Made by a program: the position numbers and the translations under genes
In this document: piece after piece, positions 16,269 through 25,570 of the stretch
Layout of the letters: each line of letters begins with the position of its first letter
How positions within the stretch are numbered: the stretch's first letter is position 1
The notes under the pieces: model-generated
Databases searched by the model: none
What the model saw: the letters and a program-made list of their open reading frames with translations, nothing else
Told to the model about the DNA's origin: nothing
NCBI RefSeq assembly: GCF_003584565.2
Contig: NZ_CP031010.1
Coordinates: 2,976,001 to 3,040,000 of the forward strand
DNA length: 64,000 nucleotides
Direction: 5' to 3'
DNA from: Alteromonas sp. RKMC-009
GTDB lineage: Bacteria > Pseudomonadota > Gammaproteobacteria > Enterobacterales > Alteromonadaceae

Positions 16269-18812
16269 TCAGTTCACAAGACGGGCAATTTTTCCTTTTG
16301 CGCAGGTAAGCAGCAGGTTACGCCAGGTTTCTTCTTCCACCGGTTTGGAGAGGTAAAAACCCTGGAAGATATCGCAGCCCCGGCGAGTAAGGTACTGGAT
16401 CTGAATTTCGTTCTCGATGCCTTCTGCTACCGTTCTCACGCCCATGGCACTGGCCATTTCAATGATGGTATTCACGATGGGCACGTCATCACTTTCAAAA
16501 TTGATTTCATCCACAAAGTAACGGTCGATTTTCAATTCAGTAATGGGCAGCTCTTTAAGGTAACTCAGGCTGGAATAGCCGGTACCAAAGTCGTCAATGG
16601 AGAAAGCAAAGCCGAGTTGTGACAACCTTTCGATACGTTTACGTACCAGATCAATGGTGGTAACCAGCGTGGTTTCCGTGATTTCCAGCACCAGTTGCTC
16701 AGGGTTAATCTGCCACTCTGAGATCGTTTCCAGCAGCCGGTCAGAAAAATCAGCACGGGCAATATGTCTGCCACTGATATTCACAGAAAGGGTCGTTTCC
16801 AGTCCCTGAGATTTCATTTCTGACAGCAGGCGACAGGCTTCGTTTATTACCCAGTACCCAATATCCACCACGGCATCACTTTCCTCTGCAATCGGAATGA
16901 ACTCTCCGGGACTGATGAAGCCCAGCCGTTTCTCATTCCAGCGCAGCAGTGCTTCAGAAGACAAAATACGACCGTGCTTGTCGTACTGGGGTTGCAGCAC
17001 TAAATAGAATTCGTTGTATTCCAGAGCATGAGCAAAACTCTGACTGATGTAATTGTGTCTGTCGTAGGCATTAAACTCGTTACGCTCCAGGGTGACACGG
17101 CCGCTCGGTCCCTGCTTCTTGGCCTGCCTCGTACCGAAATCCAGAATACCGGTAATTTTCTCATAACTGGCATCCTGAGCGTAAACATAAGTCGATGCCA
17201 GCGAAGTTGATACCAGCTGTGAATGACCATGAAGGGTAAATTCTTTGCCCAGCTCACTGTGCACGCCCCACTCGATAGAATCAATCAGATCCATGGTGGC
17301 AGCATCTTTTGACTCATCAAAGGGTTCTTTAAACAGAATATAAAATTTATCCCCCAGCCCGCTGTATACCTGAAAGCGGGAGGAAATGGCTTTTTTGATG
17401 CGTCCGGCGAAAATTCGCAAAATGTAATCACCGGTCTCTTTGCCGAACGACAAATTAAACTGGGCAAAATTATCGATATCCAGCATACAACAGTACATTT
17501 GCCGTTTAGTAGTTTTCGCGGCGATGATCAGACGGCGCAAATCCTTTTCAAAGGATTTGATATTGGGCAGATGGGTAACTTCGTCAAAAAAGGCGATTTG
17601 ATAAATACTGTCTACCGCCTGTTTACGCTCGGTAATATCGCGGATAACACAGACAAACTGCGACTGACTCACCTGCTCAACTTCAGACACCGACACTTCA
17701 ATAGGAAAGGTTTTGCCCTGACGGTGCTTCGCTGACAGTTCTTTTCCGAAAATAGCGCCGAGTCCCGGCCGCAAGTGCTGACGGACAAACTCAATCTGCT
17801 CATCATCAGGCGGCCCCGGCAGTAAATAGGAAATGTCTTCTCCGATAACCTGCTCAGGCTCGTAACCAAACAGAATTTCAACAGTCTGGTTGGCAGTAAT
17901 GATAGTGCCCAGCTCATCCACGGTCAGTACCGCATCATTCATGCTGTCCAGAATCGTGTTTAAGTATTCGATGTAATTCTGTTCTGTTTCCGACAGGCGC
18001 TTGTGCTCAGTAATGTCCTGAACGGAGCCGAAAATCTTCACGATTTCACCGTTCTGCTTTCTGGCCTTGCCAGACAATTTCACCCAGCGTTTGTGTTTTT
18101 TGCGGGTGATCACAGGCAGTTCAAACTGATAACTCACTCCGGAGGCCAGTAGCATCTGTATGGCTTTAATCAGCTTACGTCTGGCTTCAGAGGGAAAACA
18201 GGAAAGAATACGGTACAGGGTAACGCGGGTATCTCTGGCGAAATCGAACAGCCGGTAGGTTTCATTAGTCCAGTGTATTTGCTGGGTTTGTACATCGTAA
18301 TCCCAGCCGCCGGTAGACGACATCTCGGAGACTTCATCAAACAGCGACAGTCTGTCGTGAAGTAACTTCAGGCTGCCCTCACGGTGCAATGATGCCGATT
18401 CGGCAATCAACCCCACACGCTCACCACTAAGCTCCAGAAAGGCCATATCGTAGTCTGATGCTTTCTGGTGCGGAAAATAACCGGCGACAAAAAGTGCAAT
18501 GTCGTCGTGTTTAACAACCTGAACCGCCAGTGAAAAAAATGCTTTTGTCGTTTTATCTTTAAAGCTTACGGGCAAACAGGGAGAGGCGCCGGTTTGTTCA
18601 AGGACACAAGCGACGGGTAATGACGCGGTGTCATTCATTTGCCAGAAAAGAATTTTACCCTGTAAGGATGCTGCATGCTCCTGCTCTGCCACTGTGGCAA
18701 CAATAATACAGGCGTTCTCTGCGGCGGTATTCTGAATAAGCGAATTCAGGACATCCGAAATCCGGGAACGTCCTTCATGACTTATTTCATCCGTTAACCA
18801 CGACTCACCCAT
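16269..18812 (-). CDS. PAS-PAS-GGDEF(degenerate)-EAL c-di-GMP phosphodiesterase
   Basis: An 847-residue cytoplasmic signalling protein. Order: N-terminal GAF-like sensor region (about 1-145), PAS with PAC end GSVQDITEHKR (about 150-270), second PAS ending VIRDITERKQ (about 275-395), GGDEF-like domain (about 400-565), EAL domain (about 580-835). The GGDEF signature is replaced by GLGDKF, so cyclase activity is unlikely. The EAL domain keeps EALLRW, NISGRHI, EITET, DDFGTGYSS, KIDRYF, AEGIE and QGFYLSKP, so it should hydrolyse c-di-GMP. The degenerate domain may bind GTP and regulate the EAL half. Start ATG 18812 follows GAGGAA. Signal sensed is unknown. Confidence 0.9.
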   Translation of the reverse strand: MGESWLTDEISHEGRSRISDVLNSLIQNTAAENACIIVATVAEQEHAASLQGKILFWQMNDTASLPVACVLEQTGASPCLPVSFKDKTTKAFFSLAVQVVKHDDIALFVAGYFPHQKASDYDMAFLELSGERVGLIAESASLHREGSLKLLHDRLSLFDEVSEMSSTGGWDYDVQTQQIHWTNETYRLFDFARDTRVTLYRILSCFPSEARRKLIKAIQMLLASGVSYQFELPVITRKKHKRWVKLSGKARKQNGEIVKIFGSVQDITEHKRLSETEQNYIEYLNTILDSMNDAVLTVDELGTIITANQTVEILFGYEPEQVIGEDISYLLPGPPDDEQIEFVRQHLRPGLGAIFGKELSAKHRQGKTFPIEVSVSEVEQVSQSQFVCVIRDITERKQAVDSIYQIAFFDEVTHLPNIKSFEKDLRRLIIAAKTTKRQMYCCMLDIDNFAQFNLSFGKETGDYILRIFAGRIKKAISSRFQVYSGLGDKFYILFKEPFDESKDAATMDLIDSIEWGVHSELGKEFTLHGHSQLVSTSLASTYVYAQDASYEKITGILDFGTRQAKKQGPSGRVTLERNEFNAYDRHNYISQSFAHALEYNEFYLVLQPQYDKHGRILSSEALLRWNEKRLGFISPGEFIPIAEESDAVVDIGYWVINEACRLLSEMKSQGLETTLSVNISGRHIARADFSDRLLETISEWQINPEQLVLEITETTLVTTIDLVRKRIERLSQLGFAFSIDDFGTGYSSLSYLKELPITELKIDRYFVDEINFESDDVPIVNTIIEMASAMGVRTVAEGIENEIQIQYLTRRGCDIFQGFYLSKPVEEETWRNLLLTCAKGKIARLVN

Positions 18813-18953
18813 ATACCGGCATTCCTCTCATGAATCACTAAAAATCTTTCCTGCGGCGATCACCCCCACTAAGCATAGGAAAAGAACCATTTTTCTACAA
18901 ACAGAGGTTTGTAAATTGCGATATCATGCCGGAATACAACGTCTAAAAACGCG

Positions 18954-18976
18954 AATGGCCGCTATAAGCGGCCATT
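18954..18976 (-). terminator. Terminator of the cytochrome c' gene
   Basis: A perfect 10-bp stem (AATGGCCGCT/AGCGGCCATT) with a 3-nt loop, followed on the minus strand by CGCGTTTTT. It lies downstream of the cytochrome gene. Confidence 0.65.
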
Positions 18977-19016
18977 AAATGAACATTACGGATAATCCGT
19001 ACCGTTTTTTTATTGA

Positions 19017-19499
19017 TTAGTCAGCTTTGTAATCGTCATGGCAAGACTTGCAGGTACCACCTACTTTACCGATTGCCTGAGCAAATTTGCTTTCGTCACC
19101 TGCCGCAGCAACAGTCTGTAAGTTAGCAGCAGCAGACTTCAGCGCGCTGATCTTGCCTTCAAAATCAGACCAGTTTTCCCAGATCTCATCTTTTGCTTCG
19201 GTGTCTACATCAAACTTGCGGGTATCAACCTTTACGTAATCTGCCATCATGTCAGCCAGTTGTTCCAGACGCATTGCGTTGGTTTCAATGACTTCCTGAT
19301 CAAACGGGATAGCGCCTTTCGCCATGCCGCCCAAAGGCCCCATGTTGCTGGCTACCAGTGTGTAGAGCGCATGTCTGTACTTGGTTGCCGCTTTCGCATG
19401 TTTTTCGTTCATTGCAGCTTCCTGAGCCAGAACGCTGCCGGTTGTCAGGCTTGTAACCACGACTGCTGCCATCAGGCCGGTCTTGAGCAGTTGCTTCAT
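19017..19499 (-). CDS. Cytochrome c' (class II periplasmic cytochrome c)
   Basis: A 160-residue periplasmic protein with a signal peptide (MKQLLKTGLMAAVVVTSLTTGSVLA) and a four-helix-bundle body. The heme c motif CKSCH is close to the C-terminus, the defining arrangement of cytochrome c'. Relatives bind NO and other small ligands and are linked to nitrosative-stress resistance or electron transfer. The start ATG 19499 has GGAG six bases upstream; an in-frame ATG four codons earlier overlaps that Shine-Dalgarno and is rejected. It is monocistronic. Confidence 0.9.
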   Translation of the reverse strand: MKQLLKTGLMAAVVVTSLTTGSVLAQEAAMNEKHAKAATKYRHALYTLVASNMGPLGGMAKGAIPFDQEVIETNAMRLEQLADMMADYVKVDTRKFDVDTEAKDEIWENWSDFEGKISALKSAAANLQTVAAAGDESKFAQAIGKVGGTCKSCHDDYKAD

Positions 19500-19722
19500 T
19501 CTTTTCTCCATTAAGATACGGTAAATGTGGTGTGTGATAGTTTACGCATCCGTCCCTGCGGACAAGCTTACCTTACCCCTGATCCGGTTGCAGTTTCCAG
19601 GGTCATAACATGTTATTTGTTGCACTAAATCTATATTCGCGCAAGGTTATGTACGACAAGCGCATTAAATACGAAGTTGAACGAATTTTCTTCACCGCGG
19701 TAACGGGACGACGCCACTTTCT

Positions 19723-20343
19723 TTAACGTTGCTCACTAAACGCCAGTTTCAGCCCGAGCGTAGCAAAACTGGTGGCAAAGAATTTCTGTATGAAAACACT
19801 CACCTTCTCAGACTTTAAAACCCGGGCACTGAGTAAACCGGATAACCCACCGTAAACCAGAAAAACAGCGAAGGTCATAAACATAAACACGGAGCCGTGA
19901 AGAAACATACTGGCGGCAATGGTACTGTCACTGCCGGTAATAAATTGAGGCAGAAATGCCAGAAAGAAAATAGACAATTTCGGATTCAGGATATTCAGCA
20001 AAAATCCTTTTATCATGAAGCTTACATACCCTGCCTCACCCTGCGCTTCACCGGACACTGCCAATGGCCCGGACGAGCGCCACATTTGCCATGCCAGATA
20101 CAGCAGATAAGCACACCCGGCATATTTTACTACCGAAAAAGCTACCGCACTGGTATGGAATATAGCGGCCAGACCGAAACTACTGGCCAGCAGCGCAGGA
20201 ATAATCCCCAGTGTACATCCCAGTGCAGCAAAGAAGCTCGCCCTTTTTCCATGGCAAAGACCCGTTGCTACGGTGTACAACACACCCGTGCCCGGCATAA
20301 GCACCACGACCAGAGACGTTAACAAAAATCCGGCTGACAGCAT
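19723..20343 (-). CDS. LysE/RhtB-family amino-acid exporter
   Basis: A 206-residue inner-membrane protein with about six hydrophobic helices and the family N-terminus (FLLTSLVVVLMPGTGVLYTVATGL), including the conserved PGP/PGTG-type turn and the GxxxGxxPALLASSFGLA segment. Members export amino acids or homoserine lactone-like compounds. Substrate cannot be assigned. It precedes the GNAT/HhH pair on the same strand with a ~50-bp gap. Confidence 0.87.
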   Translation of the reverse strand: MLSAGFLLTSLVVVLMPGTGVLYTVATGLCHGKRASFFAALGCTLGIIPALLASSFGLAAIFHTSAVAFSVVKYAGCAYLLYLAWQMWRSSGPLAVSGEAQGEAGYVSFMIKGFLLNILNPKLSIFFLAFLPQFITGSDSTIAASMFLHGSVFMFMTFAVFLVYGGLSGLLSARVLKSEKVSVFIQKFFATSFATLGLKLAFSEQR

Positions 20344-20393
20344 TGTTCTCTCCTTTTCCTTCAGGTTTCTGAATGGGTAAATGTTTTCAGATC

Positions 20394-20819
20394 TTAATCC
20401 GTAATAAAACGGCTCATTCCGTGTCCCAGCGGCTCACCGTTTCGCTCAGTGAAGCCGTATTTGGCGTAAAACCCTTCTTTTCCCTTTGCTGCTAACAGGC
20501 CCGCTGTTGAGCCTGCCGCGCAATGTTCTGCAATGTATCCGTTTATTGATTCCATTATCCGGGCTCCGAGCCCGAGTTCCTGAAATGCTGGATGCACGAT
20601 GACATCCTGAAGGTAAAAGTACATTGCCCCGTCACCAATCAGACGCCCGCAGCCAATTAGCGTTTCCTCTGAATACAAACAAACCCAGAACAGTGAATTT
20701 TCAATACTCTTCTGGATGACTGCCATCGCCGGATTATTCCACCCTGCAGTCTCCCGCAAGTCTGCAAATGCTTTTGCTTCAGGCGGCCGGGTGATTAAAG
20801 TGATATCTGATACTGGCAT
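20394..20819 (-). CDS. GNAT-family N-acetyltransferase
   Basis: A 141-residue acetyltransferase with the acetyl-CoA binding motif A region (LQDVIVHPAFQELGLGARIMESI) and a C-terminal YAKYGFTERN strand typical of GNATs. The longer frame to 20999 would run through the upstream HhH gene in another frame, so the ATG at 20819 (MPVSDITLITR), preceded by GGAAG, is used. It is 13 bp after the HhH gene and is probably co-translated. The substrate is unknown. Confidence 0.83.
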   Translation of the reverse strand: MPVSDITLITRPPEAKAFADLRETAGWNNPAMAVIQKSIENSLFWVCLYSEETLIGCGRLIGDGAMYFYLQDVIVHPAFQELGLGARIMESINGYIAEHCAAGSTAGLLAAKGKEGFYAKYGFTERNGEPLGHGMSRFITD

Positions 20820-20832
20820 GCTTCCACACCGT

Positions 20833-21072
20833 TCAGTTGCTGATTTCTTTTCTTGCTTGTTGGATAGCGGCATCCACTGCCTCCACCGCTTTAGTATTTG
20901 TCCAGCATCTCGATTGCAGCATGGAAGATACCAGTGCAACGACTTCTGAAGCATTGTGGCTGGCGAGTTTTTCAAAGGAATCCAGCCCGACTTCCTCAAA
21001 GCGCTTCAGCACCGTAGGGCCAACGCCTTTGATTGCAAGTAAACAACTTTTTTCTTCTTCCGTGAATGGCAT
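20833..21072 (-). CDS. Small helix-hairpin-helix protein
   Basis: A 79-residue protein with a helix-hairpin-helix motif (LLAIKGVGPTVLKRFEEVGLDSFEKLA, residues 11-37), the fold used for sequence-independent DNA contact in many repair proteins. The remaining helices are of unknown role. It is upstream of the GNAT gene in a likely two-gene unit. No enzymatic function is implied. Confidence 0.75.
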   Translation of the reverse strand: MPFTEEEKSCLLAIKGVGPTVLKRFEEVGLDSFEKLASHNASEVVALVSSMLQSRCWTNTKAVEAVDAAIQQARKEISN

Positions 21073-21227
21073 TTGCCTTGTTCCTTCATCTGTGAATTTT
21101 GATTAATCGCGCTCTGCTTCAAGTTATCAGTTTCCGGTTTTGAACGCATCTGGCAATTCATTTAGATAAACTGTGCAGACCATAGTGTTTATCAGATATC
21201 TTTTTACGGATGCCTGAGATATTCCAC

Positions 21228-21764
21228 TTAAATTTCTTCTTTGATCAGCGCAAGTAAATCGGTAACCCCAACATCCTCACCCGCCTGCGATAACAAAGTA
21301 GATACCTGACCACGGTGATGGGTTTGATGATTAAAGAAATGAAGAAGCAGACTCGCAAACCGCTTGTTAGCAGCGATGCCTTTTGTGTTCCGATAACTGA
21401 GCACGAAATTCAGATCGTCAGCGGTCAACGCACCAGTCCAATTGATTATCTGATCGTCCAGCCAATACCTGCACTCAGACAATGCCTCAAAGTCGTCATA
21501 GAGAATGTGATCAAGGCTTGCCGGATTCGGAAGGTCAACAATGTCGAGCAGCAAAGACTCACAGGATGGGTGTGTGGCGAATCGCTTCAGCCAGATAATG
21601 TCCGCTACAACAATATGATTCAGCGTGCCCAGCACAGATCTGAAAAAAGCACCGCGATCTGCCGTTAAATCTTCACGGCTCAGACGCCCGGCAGATTCAT
21701 AGACCTTTAAATTCATCCACTGATTATATTCCGCCAGTAAGCAGAAATGACTTTCCAGACTCAT
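21228..21764 (-). CDS. DinB-family metal-binding protein
   Basis: A 178-residue four-helix-bundle protein of the DinB/YfiT superfamily. Three conserved metal-ligand positions are visible: His in LGTLNHIVVAD (about residue 49) and the HHR block in FFNHQTHHRGQVSTLL (about 146-154). Members are thiol or metal-dependent transferases and stress proteins with mostly unassigned substrates. It has no obvious partner, and is the last gene with ordinary composition before the AT-rich block. Confidence 0.84.
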   Translation of the reverse strand: MSLESHFCLLAEYNQWMNLKVYESAGRLSREDLTADRGAFFRSVLGTLNHIVVADIIWLKRFATHPSCESLLLDIVDLPNPASLDHILYDDFEALSECRYWLDDQIINWTGALTADDLNFVLSYRNTKGIAANKRFASLLLHFFNHQTHHRGQVSTLLSQAGEDVGVTDLLALIKEEI

Positions 21765-21817
21765 GAAAAAAACCTTGCATGTATTTAGCCGCGAAACATT
21801 GCACTATCAGGCGACAA

Positions 21818-22135
21818 TTACTTTAAAGACAACTTGTGTTCCCAACTTACCACAGCAGCACAGAAACCTGAGAAAACAAAAGCCAGCACAGAAATCAAAA
21901 TTGCCACAACGCCTCCGAAAGCCATACCATAACTTTCATGAGTGACAACTACTCGGAGACCACTGCCGTCGTCCTCCAGAGGAAGTGGTGCAGACAGGTT
22001 CATAACAATATTAAAAACAATCAGCGCTACGCCCAATACAAATACGGCCGCAGCGGCCAGCGCAATGAACCTTGCTGAGTAAAGCAAAATACGTAGATTC
22101 CGTGTTTCTATTTTTGAGTAAGGTAATAGGTTCAT
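21818..22135 (-). CDS. Small two-helix membrane protein, unknown function
   Basis: A 105-residue hypothetical protein with two hydrophobic helices (about 23-45 and 72-94) separated by a short charged loop (PLEDDGSGLRVVVTHES). No family recognised. It marks the edge of the accessory region that runs to tRNA-Pro. The start at 22135 is the first ATG and is followed by a basic segment, which would orient the N-terminus inside. Confidence 0.55.
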   Translation of the reverse strand: MNLLPYSKIETRNLRILLYSARFIALAAAAVFVLGVALIVFNIVMNLSAPLPLEDDGSGLRVVVTHESYGMAFGGVVAILISVLAFVFSGFCAAVVSWEHKLSLK

Positions 22136-22568
22136 AGGACGTCCTGTCGGTGGGTTTGAGTACTGACGCTATCGCTTAATGGTTAACTAATTCAGACTAC
22201 ACTGACAAAGCCTAAAATGGTAAGTCGCTATTTTGCAGAGGTTCACAAAACAGTCAGAAGGCCGTTTGGGCCGTTAAACATCAGCTCCATTACAACACCG
22301 TCTTCATCATCCTCTTCGGTCACTACAAAATCAAACTGTAGATAGAACCTACGCATTGCATGATGACCGGGCATAGAGACTATGCCGTATCTGTTGCAGG
22401 CTCGGAGATGCTTGGAAGGACAGTCAGGCGGTTGTCTTTGCATAGGACTAGGAGTGAGTCCAGAAACATCACGATCAGAAGTAAAATCACCAGCAGAACT
22501 CGTTAGGCTATAGGGGGAATCGCAGAGTCCGTCTTGTGGATTAGCCTTTCAGATTTTTGCAGTGAAAA
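22136..22568. other. Gene-poor stretch, island edge
   Basis: About 430 bp. A 66-codon frame on the minus strand (22243-22443) has no ribosome binding site and no recognisable similarity, and is not called. Nothing else is seen. Confidence 0.3.
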
Positions 22569-23480
22569 TTATCCGATAGCTACGCTATTTAATTTCTCTA
22601 CAAATTCATCCGTGAAAGCTAAACTTTTGGCATCCATAAAATCTATCTCGATTAACCACCCTTTGCTGATTAACTTTTTCGCATTTGAATGTACAGCGGC
22701 AGTTGAAAGATTTTGCCTTCCACCATTAAGGATAGTAAGTTCCTGTATTTTCCACGGCTCTGGGTATCTTTTTACAATCATCTTGATGATTTCTGCATAA
22801 GTGGAAAGTTCCTTGCTATGCAGGGTATCGTCTTTATCTAAATCCATCTCCCTAGCGAGTATATCTTCAAAGCGGAATTTACCGTCTACGGATTCTATGA
22901 CCTTATATACGTCTGGAATTAATGTTGGCTTTTCGTCGCTCACTGTCATATCAAATTTGCTGCTATTCGACGAACTAAATCCAGTACTTTTAGCCCGACG
23001 AAGTGATTCTGTCTGGAAGTTAAGCGACTGACTAAGTGAATCAATTTCGTCGTCTTTTTCTTTTAGCGCAGCTTTATACCGCGCCTCCTGTCTAGCCATG
23101 CTTTCAAAAAGCCGTCTTTGGTCTTCTTTGGAAATCGGTATGCGGTTCTTTATGAAATAGGAAGAGCCTCTTTTACCTAAGTTATCCATTGCAACCCAAA
23201 TAGTGTTGGTTAAGTGCAGCAATAATGGGTATATAATGATGTAAGTTGCAGTAAACGCAAGCGGAAGGTAAAGATTGGGAAAAACATCAATATAGTACAG
23301 TTCGATATGCCTAATTTTGTCCGCAACATCTTCCGAACTAAAGAGGAAATAATAAACCAGTTTCCAATTAATCAGCACCCATGAGATAAAGAATGTACCG
23401 ACTATAGGACTAGAGGCGCGCTGTTTTACTGCTCCAAAAATATCTCTAAAGTGCTCACTAAGTATTCTTATTATGTCCAT
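22569..23480 (-). CDS. Membrane-anchored coiled-coil protein, unknown function
   Basis: A 303-residue protein of no recognised family. Two hydrophobic helices lie near residues 27-46 and 70-96, the second beginning after LPLAFTATYIIIYPL. A charged coiled coil follows (about 118-165, EDQRRLFESMARQEARYKAALKEKDDEID), then a polar Ser-rich linker. The last ~110 residues look like a compact soluble domain with a possible winged-helix part (AAVHSNAKKLISKGWLIEID). The layout suggests a membrane-anchored sensor or scaffold. Base composition is AT-rich compared with the housekeeping genes, indicating acquisition. It has no co-directional neighbour. Confidence 0.6.
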   Translation of the reverse strand: MDIIRILSEHFRDIFGAVKQRASSPIVGTFFISWVLINWKLVYYFLFSSEDVADKIRHIELYYIDVFPNLYLPLAFTATYIIIYPLLLHLTNTIWVAMDNLGKRGSSYFIKNRIPISKEDQRRLFESMARQEARYKAALKEKDDEIDSLSQSLNFQTESLRRAKSTGFSSSNSSKFDMTVSDEKPTLIPDVYKVIESVDGKFRFEDILAREMDLDKDDTLHSKELSTYAEIIKMIVKRYPEPWKIQELTILNGGRQNLSTAAVHSNAKKLISKGWLIEIDFMDAKSLAFTDEFVEKLNSVAIG

Positions 23481-23854
23481 TCGGCTATCCGTATTATTGT
23501 GAATCCTTATCTTCTAGGCATTGCCACATTATCATATTAAATCTCTACATAGTGCACCTTATTACTGAAAACTACGTGAAACCTGAGCGACTTCCTTCAG
23601 CCTTACCTTGCATCATTTACGTCGCGTCGCCTGTTCCTTAATCAATTAAAGCCAATTTCGGCTTCAAACAACTAGCCTCTGGTATATTCTCGAAATACTG
23701 CCAGAGAGTGTCTTTGTGCTAACTGTAAAGGTTGTAGGTCATGGAGGTTTCTTAAGTCTAGCTAACTTAACAGCGATTTCTTTAGGTTTTCGGATCATAC
23801 AGATTACATTAACGGCATCAATGTTTCGATCGGCTCTATCCGGTAGGGTTTGGC

Positions 23855-23911
23855 ATGATTGAGATAGCTATAGCCTTCGCTATGACCTCATTTATTGCAG
23901 CAAGAAAATAG
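23855..23911 (+). CDS. Possible 18-residue hydrophobic peptide
   Basis: Frame MIEIAIAFAMTSFIAARK: a hydrophobic core ending in a basic tail, the layout of type I toxin-like or other membrane micro-peptides. The upstream sequence GGTAGGGTTTGGC could act as a weak ribosome binding site, and a hairpin with a short T tract (23931-23950) follows 20 bp after the stop. Nothing else supports translation. Short hydrophobic frames arise by chance. Confidence 0.2.
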   Translation: MIEIAIAFAMTSFIAARK

Positions 23912-23930
23912 AGAAGCGAATGACACTAGC

Positions 23931-23950
23931 TCCCCATTTTTGGGGGTTTT
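23931..23950 (+). terminator. Short hairpin with T tract
   Basis: CCCCA-TTTT-TGGGG followed by GTTTT. A weak terminator-like structure downstream of the 18-codon frame. Confidence 0.35.
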
Positions 23951-24174
23951 ACAACATTTATATATATTTACTGACTAAAAATTATCCTTTCAATAACGTT
24001 ACGCCTTGAAAATTAAGAGCCGCACCGCCCAAGGTAATATCACAAAACTGAGCCAAACCGGTATCAGAAGTTCTGGAACTTAAGACATACCTATGAGGTT
24101 TAAGGCAACAACCCATTGAACAAATTTTATACACATGTATATTTATAGCTGACACTTCAAAACAGGGAAAGTTA

Positions 24175-25542
24175 ATGAAATACATTCTATTATGGGTATG
24201 CCTAGTTTGCCTAACGGCCTGCGAGTCGACCACTTACCAATATGTTAATAGTTGCGAATCTACACAGAATTTCTCTTGCACTACAGACAAACCCAAGAAT
24301 ATCGCCATATTTTTTGATGGGACTGGTAACACTCCCGAAAGCGACACAAATGTTTATAAACTTTATCAAATGCTTTCAAAAAATAGCGAAGAAAAAGTGC
24401 CGTCTATGTACATAGAAGGAGTTGGAACAGAATGGTATAGATTTATTTCGGGGAACCTTTTTGGGAATGGAATGAAACCAAGATTAGTAGAATCTTATAA
24501 ATTTATTCTTAACGAGTACAAGAGTACCGACGAATCTTTATACCTATTTGGTTTTAGTAGAGGAGCATACAATGCCAGGGCCTTAGCAGGTTTACTTTAT
24601 ACCGCTGGCTTAGCTGATACAAATAACTTAAATGCCGAAGAAGTTGACACATTAGCCAACAAAATCGTGACTGCATATCTCAAAAAAGGCGATTACGAAA
24701 GTAAACGGAAAAGAATTTCTTTAGTTAAAGGTTTCAAAAAATCCACTGTCGAGCCAAGAGTAAGATTTTTAGGCGTTTGGGATTCAGTTTCAGCACTAAG
24801 CTTGAAAAAAAGTAACGAAACCTTACTGAAAAAAACATCTAAGGTTTATGTTGATCAGATATGTAATATAGAAGCCATCGCGCACGCTGTTTCCATCGAC
24901 GATAATCGTGGAAAACGTTTTACCCCTGAATTAATGACCATCTCGAAATTGGCTACATTCTGCGATTTACCTACCGAAGATCTTCAGAGTGATATTGTGG
25001 GTCTATATATTGCAAACAAAGTCGATGAAGTTTGGTTTTCTGGTGCTCATTCAGATGTGGGTGGCGGATATAGCGACGCAGGACAGAGCCCTTTGAGTGA
25101 TGTTTCCCTTGGCTGGATGTTAAGAAAGTTGGAAACAGAAGCTCCCGATTTTATTCCTAAAAAAGCCAAGATTGATTTAGCACCTGATCCTCTGGCTCTT
25201 TCACACATTGGCGAAGAATCACTTCCCTTAAAAGCATACTTAAATTGGAACCGTAATATTCCGTGGTTACTTTCTGATGTAGTACATCCTAATTTGCGAC
25301 AAATGAAAGTTCATTCGAGTGTTCTGTGGAGATTAAAAAATATACCTCGCACATTCCGCGAATTTGCTTGGGTACCAGATGATATGTCCGAGACAAAGAA
25401 TTTTGATGGGTGTTTTACAAAGATTCCTTTACCTGACATAGATACTTTCAACGATCTTACAAAAGCGGATTACACTCTTGAATATCGAACCGAAAAAAAA
25501 TGCTTTCAAGTAATTGAACCTAATTTATATAATTGGCAGTGA
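24175..25542 (+). CDS. DUF2235 (Tle1-like) alpha/beta-hydrolase lipoprotein
   Basis: A 455-residue predicted lipoprotein (lipobox LTAC, cleavage before Cys15) with a DUF2235 domain, the family of Tle1 phospholipase effectors. Family marks: KNIAIFFDGTGN (about 41-52), nucleophile elbow FGFSRGAYNAR (Ser in GFSRG, about 126), acid candidate in LGVWDSV and the late GAHSDVGGGY with the catalytic His. Known Tle1 members hydrolyse phospholipids. Here there is no VgrG, PAAR or immunity-like neighbour, and the protein has its own export signal, so a T6SS role is not indicated. The ATG at 24175 has CAGGGAAAG upstream. Strongly AT-rich, consistent with horizontal transfer. Confidence 0.8.
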   Translation: MKYILLWVCLVCLTACESTTYQYVNSCESTQNFSCTTDKPKNIAIFFDGTGNTPESDTNVYKLYQMLSKNSEEKVPSMYIEGVGTEWYRFISGNLFGNGMKPRLVESYKFILNEYKSTDESLYLFGFSRGAYNARALAGLLYTAGLADTNNLNAEEVDTLANKIVTAYLKKGDYESKRKRISLVKGFKKSTVEPRVRFLGVWDSVSALSLKKSNETLLKKTSKVYVDQICNIEAIAHAVSIDDNRGKRFTPELMTISKLATFCDLPTEDLQSDIVGLYIANKVDEVWFSGAHSDVGGGYSDAGQSPLSDVSLGWMLRKLETEAPDFIPKKAKIDLAPDPLALSHIGEESLPLKAYLNWNRNIPWLLSDVVHPNLRQMKVHSSVLWRLKNIPRTFREFAWVPDDMSETKNFDGCFTKIPLPDIDTFNDLTKADYTLEYRTEKKCFQVIEPNLYNWQ

Positions 25543-25570
25543 GCAACGATTTCAAACCTAATTTTTTAAT

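Larger units (their letters stand above)
23481..24174. other. Long AT-rich non-coding stretch in the island
   Basis: Almost 700 bp without a supported gene between two divergent genes. It contains an 18-codon hydrophobic frame with a hairpin behind it (listed separately) and an 83-codon minus frame (23982-24233) that overlaps the DUF2235 gene start and lacks support. The 3' part must carry the promoter of the DUF2235 gene. Confidence 0.4.

Noticed and set aside
22243-22443. 66-codon minus frame in the island edge
   Set aside because: No ribosome binding site, no recognisable similarity, composition gives no support.
23982-24233. 83-codon minus frame overlapping the DUF2235 start
   Set aside because: Overlaps a well supported gene and its ribosome binding site; no family signs. 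A relic of an older gene cannot be excluded.
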